A DNA stretch of 7,520 bases. Source: Reyranella sp. (GTDB lineage Bacteria; Pseudomonadota; Alphaproteobacteria; Reyranellales; Reyranellaceae). The position numbers and the translations under genes were made by a program. How positions within the stretch are numbered: position 1 is the stretch's first letter; every line of letters begins with the position of its first letter. The notes beneath the pieces were generated by a model. The model was not told the origin of the DNA, did no database searches, and saw nothing but the letters and a program-made list of their open reading frames with translations. This document shows, one piece after another, positions 5,276 to 7,520 of this stretch. The DNA is taken from positions 1-7,520 of the forward strand of contig JAUXRT010000397.1 in the NCBI GenBank assembly GCA_030681635.1, written 5' to 3'.

Positions 5276-6448
5276 CTAGAGCCCCATCTGGCGAGCGGCG
5301 AGATCCTTCATGATCTCGACCGAGCCGCCGCCGATCGACATCACCTTGGTCTCGCGATAGATGCGCTCGACCTTGGCGCCGCGCAGGTAGCCGGCACCAC
5401 CGAACACCTGCATCGCCTCGTTGGCGCAGAATTCCATCGTCGAGGTCGCGAGATTCTTCAGCATGCAGATCTCCGCGACCGGCTTCTCGCCCTGCCCGAC
5501 CCGCCAGGCCAGCAGCTCGAGCGTCGACTTCACGGCGTTGATTCGCATGGCCATGTCGACCAACCGATGGCGCACGACCTGGTTGGCGATCAGAGGCTTG
5601 CCGAAGGTGTGGCGCTCGCGCGCATAGGCGATCGACTCGTCGAGGCAGACCTTGGCATAGCCGCACGCGCCCGCCGCCATGGCCAGTCGTTCCGAATTGA
5701 AGTTCAGCATGATACCGATGAAGCCGCGGCTCTCCTCGCCGATCAGATTCTCGACCGGCACCTTCACATTGTCGAAGAAGAGCTGGGCAGTGTCCGACGC
5801 CCACCAGCCCATCTTCTTGAGCTTGGTCCGGGCGAAGCCCTCGCGGTCGCGCTCGATCAGCAGCAGCGAGACACCCGACGCACCCGGTCCGCCGGTGCGC
5901 ACCGCCACCGTGTAGTAGTCGGCGCGCATGCCTGAGGTGATGAACATCTTCGAGCCGTTCACGACATAGTGGTCGCCCTCGCGCCGTGCCGTGGTCTTGA
6001 GGTTGGCGACATCGGAGCCGCCCGAGGGCTCCGTGATGGCGAGCGCCGAAATCTTCTCGCCGGCCAGCACCTCGGGCAGAACCTTGCGCTTCATCCACTC
6101 CGGCCCCAACGCCGCGATGGGCGGCGAGCCGATCGTATGGCTGTTGAGACTGGCGTTCAGTCCGCCGCTGCCGTGACGCGCCATCTCCTCGGCCTTGATG
6201 ATCCCGAAGAACGGATCGGTCGGCACGCCGCCGTAGGCTTCGGGAAAGCCCAGTTGCAGCAGACCTGCGGCCGAAGCTTTGCGATAGAGTTCGCGCGGGA
6301 ACTCCTCCGCCTCATCCCACTGGTCGACATGGGGCATGAGTTCGCGCTCGACGAACCGGCGCACGGTGTCGCGGAAGGCTTCGTGCTCTTCGGTATAGAA
6401 GGGCGACGGCGGCCGACCCGGCGGGGCCAATTGGGCGGCGAGCGACAT
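5276..6448 (-). CDS. Acyl-CoA dehydrogenase, FAD-dependent, with helix-G (LCAD/IVD-type) catalytic Glu
   Basis: This 390-residue flavoenzyme has the usual family length. It oxidises acyl-CoA to 2,3-enoyl-CoA and passes electrons to electron-transfer flavoprotein. ITEPSGGSD (138-146) is the first family signature near FAD, and QVFGGAGY (347-354) leads to the C-terminal ERIYRETKVMSIGGGSVEI segment. At the position where medium-chain enzymes carry the catalytic Glu (YEGT), this protein has Gly374. Instead NFNSERLAMAAG (250-261) has Glu253 directly before Arg, the placement used by long-chain and isovaleryl-CoA dehydrogenases. This suggests a long or branched acyl substrate. I chose the ATG at 6448 because GGAG (6455-6458) lies 6 nt upstream; a GTG at 6460 in frame would add four residues but has no ribosome site. 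It is first in the operon with two thioesterases, and divergent from the Liv permease gene. Confidence 0.94.
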   Translation of the reverse strand: MSLAAQLAPPGRPPSPFYTEEHEAFRDTVRRFVERELMPHVDQWDEAEEFPRELYRKASAAGLLQLGFPEAYGGVPTDPFFGIIKAEEMARHGSGGLNASLNSHTIGSPPIAALGPEWMKRKVLPEVLAGEKISALAITEPSGGSDVANLKTTARREGDHYVVNGSKMFITSGMRADYYTVAVRTGGPGASGVSLLLIERDREGFARTKLKKMGWWASDTAQLFFDNVKVPVENLIGEESRGFIGIMLNFNSERLAMAAGACGYAKVCLDESIAYARERHTFGKPLIANQVVRHRLVDMAMRINAVKSTLELLAWRVGQGEKPVAEICMLKNLATSTMEFCANEAMQVFGGAGYLRGAKVERIYRETKVMSIGGGSVEIMKDLAARQMGL

Positions 6449-6617
6449 GGAATTCTCCACGGGGAAGATGGGGTTCGCCCACAGTACCGCGCCAGCCGCG
6501 AAAATCCATTGACTCCCCGATGCACGGCCATGTCTTATGACGGCGCTTCGCGAAAATAGGCCAAAAAAACAAGACTAGGCGCGAGGCCGGGAAACGGCCG
6601 GAGTACAGGGTAGGGGA
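6449..6617. promoter_or_regulatory. Divergent control region between the acyl-CoA dehydrogenase operon and livH
   Basis: These 169 bp hold no gene. They are visibly more AT-rich in places than the coding DNA, including an A7 run (6563-6569). They must carry promoters for both directions. A small palindrome GGCCG/CGGCC (6585-6589/6595-6599) lies in the probable livH leader. On the minus strand I found no convincing promoter, only weak matches. No clear operator dyad of usual regulator length was seen. Confidence 0.55.
6509..6538 (+). promoter_or_regulatory. Candidate sigma-70-type promoter for livH
   Basis: TTGACT (6509-6514; 5 of 6 to TTGACA) is followed after 18 nt by TCTTAT (6533-6538; 4 of 6 to TATAAT). 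Transcription would start near 6545 and leave a leader of about 70 nt before livH. This is a consensus match by eye only. Confidence 0.35.
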
Positions 6618-7493
6618 ATGCTTGATTTCATCCAGCAGCTGGTGAGCGGCATCGCGCTCGGCTGTGTCTACGGCCTTATCGCGCTGGGCTTCGTGCTCAT
6701 CTACAAGGCAACCGAGGTCGTGAACTTCGCCCAGGGCGACCTGATGATGCTGGGCGGCTTCTTCGTGTTCACCTTCATTGGCCTTATGGGCCTCGACTAC
6801 TGGCTGGGCTTCCTGTTCGCGGTCTGCGGTATGGCCGTGTTCGGCATGGCCACCGAGCGCATCCTGATCCGGCCGATCCTGGGTTACCCGCAATTCTCCA
6901 TCGTCATGGCCACCATCGGGCTCGGCTATTTTCTGCGCTCCATCGCCGGCATGATCTGGGGGACCGACGACCTCCGGATCGAAACCCCGTTCTCGGCCGG
7001 CGTATGGAAGGTGGGCGATCTTGTGTTGGCCCACGACAAGCTGTCGGTGATCGTGGCCACGGTCATCCTATGCGTCGTGCTCTACGCGTTCTTCAACTAC
7101 ACGCGCATGGGCACTGCCATGCGGGCGACGTCGGAGACCATGCTGGCCGCCTACTACATGGGCATCCCGGTCAAGCGCGTGGTGTCGCTGATCTGGGCGA
7201 TCAGCGCGGCCGTCGCGGCCTGCGCCGGCGTCCTGCTGGCCCCGATCACCTTCATCCATTCGAACGTCGGCCTGATCCTCGGGCTGAAAGCCTTTCCGGC
7301 CGCCGTACTGGGCGGCTTCGGCTCGATCCCCGGCGCGCTGGTCGGCGGACTGATCATCGGCGTCATCGAGAGCCTCGCCGGCTTCTACCTGCCGCAGGGC
7401 TGGAAGGACGTCGCGCCGTACATCGTGCTGCTCGTCGCGCTGGTGGTCCGGCCACATGGCCTGTTCGGCCCCAGCATGCGCAAGAAGGTCTGA
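6618..7493 (+). CDS. livH: Branched-chain amino-acid ABC transporter permease, LivH type
   Basis: This 291-residue, highly hydrophobic inner-membrane protein of about eight segments has the usual LivH length. The hallmark is the N-terminal GFVLIYKATEVVNFAQGD (24-41) followed by LMMLGG. The cytoplasmic coupling loop RMGTAMRATSETMLAAYYMG (163-182) and IPVKRVV after it form the EAA-like contact with the ATPase. PAAVLGGFGSIPGALVGG (227-244) and VVRPHGLFG (276-284) complete the family pattern. LivH pairs with LivM as the two-permease channel for HAAT-family importers, driven by LivG and LivF with a periplasmic binding protein. Homologues also import amides, urea or aromatic and dicarboxylic compounds, so the substrate is not certain. 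The ATG at 6618 has AGGG (6607-6610) 7 nt upstream and a further AGGGG adjacent to the start. A probable livM starts 4 nt after the stop, so this begins an operon running off the right edge. Confidence 0.93.
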   Translation: MLDFIQQLVSGIALGCVYGLIALGFVLIYKATEVVNFAQGDLMMLGGFFVFTFIGLMGLDYWLGFLFAVCGMAVFGMATERILIRPILGYPQFSIVMATIGLGYFLRSIAGMIWGTDDLRIETPFSAGVWKVGDLVLAHDKLSVIVATVILCVVLYAFFNYTRMGTAMRATSETMLAAYYMGIPVKRVVSLIWAISAAVAACAGVLLAPITFIHSNVGLILGLKAFPAAVLGGFGSIPGALVGGLIIGVIESLAGFYLPQGWKDVAPYIVLLVALVVRPHGLFGPSMRKKV

Positions 7494-7497
7494 GCCC

Positions 7498-7520
7498 ATG
7501 CGTTTCGTCTTCAAGACCGA
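7498..7520 (+). CDS. livM: Probable LivM-type permease, first codons only (cut by window edge)
   Basis: An ATG 4 nt after the livH stop opens a frame reading MRFVFKT to the window edge. GAAGG (7484-7488) lies 9 nt upstream, inside the end of livH. LivM, the second permease, almost always follows LivH in these operons. Seven residues are too few to identify the protein by sequence, so the call rests on position and spacing. Confidence 0.55.

Noticed and set aside
4724..5935. A 403-codon plus-strand open frame opposite the thioesterases and dehydrogenase
   Set aside because: It has the same His/Arg/Ala/Leu-rich shadow composition and no recognisable motif. The opposite strand carries three well-supported genes.
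4806..6098. The long N-terminal extension of the downstream thioesterase frame (584 codons in total)
   Set aside because: The extension runs through two real genes in another frame and has shadow-like composition. The ATG at 4805, with GGAG and the ATGA overlap, gives a normal 153-residue hotdog protein.
6563..6569. The A7 run considered as the tail of a minus-strand intrinsic terminator
   Set aside because: No stable GC-rich stem sits at the right distance on its 5' side for the minus strand, and no gene reads toward it from the right on that strand.
6312..7034. A 240-codon minus-strand frame across the divergent region and livH
   Set aside because: It is antisense to conserved LivH motifs and to the promoter region, with charged, low-information composition.
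1..7520. Possible defence island, CRISPR array, prophage or insertion sequence
   Set aside because: No direct-repeat array, transposase, integrase, nuclease or helicase motifs were seen. All recognised genes are metabolic, transport or ligand-binding.

Overview
The window is GC-rich, densely packed bacterial DNA. Overlapping stop/start codons, a GTG start, purine-rich Shine-Dalgarno sites and CCTCCCCC-type palindromic repeats suggest an alphaproteobacterium of the Bradyrhizobium/Reyranella kind. That placement is an inference from style and gene content; no marker gene is present. I see no rRNA, tRNA, CRISPR array, transposase or phage gene. The content is mostly catabolic and transport genes.

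Layout. (1) Positions 1-3700, minus strand: a tight gene array read from right to left. It encodes a transglutaminase-like cysteine enzyme, a Bcr/CflA-type MFS exporter, a short-chain dehydrogenase resembling the (3R)-hydroxyacyl-CoA dehydrogenase domain of multifunctional enzyme type 2, and an M20 zinc carboxypeptidase that runs off the left edge. Gaps are 7 and 15 nt, then 60 nt holding a perfect 10-bp palindrome. (2) Positions 3737-4234, plus strand: a single SRPBCC/AHSA1-type ligand-binding protein, divergent from the transglutaminase across only 36 bp. (3) Positions 4231-4347: a 117-bp composite inverted repeat (REPIN-like) between two convergent genes, whose outer arms contain the stop codons of both. 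(4) Positions 4344-6448, minus strand: a compact operon of an acyl-CoA dehydrogenase followed by two PaaI-type hotdog thioesterases, joined by a 0-nt junction and an ATGA overlap. (5) Positions 6449-6617: a divergent control region. (6) Positions 6618-7520, plus strand: a LivH-type branched-chain amino-acid permease, then the first codons of a probable LivM.

How the genes may fit together. The dehydrogenase and two thioesterases form a plausible acyl-CoA module: one enzyme desaturates an acyl-CoA and the others hydrolyse CoA esters. It is divergent from a Liv-type uptake operon, so substrate uptake and acyl-CoA breakdown could be co-controlled, but no regulator gene is visible. The left array (transglutaminase, exporter, SDR, M20 peptidase) has no pathway I recognise.

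I did not find a clear undescribed system. The points most worth a second look are the REPIN-like element that ends two genes, the paired thioesterases of which one has lost the His of its HGG motif, and the transglutaminase with Thr at the usual third-triad Asp position.
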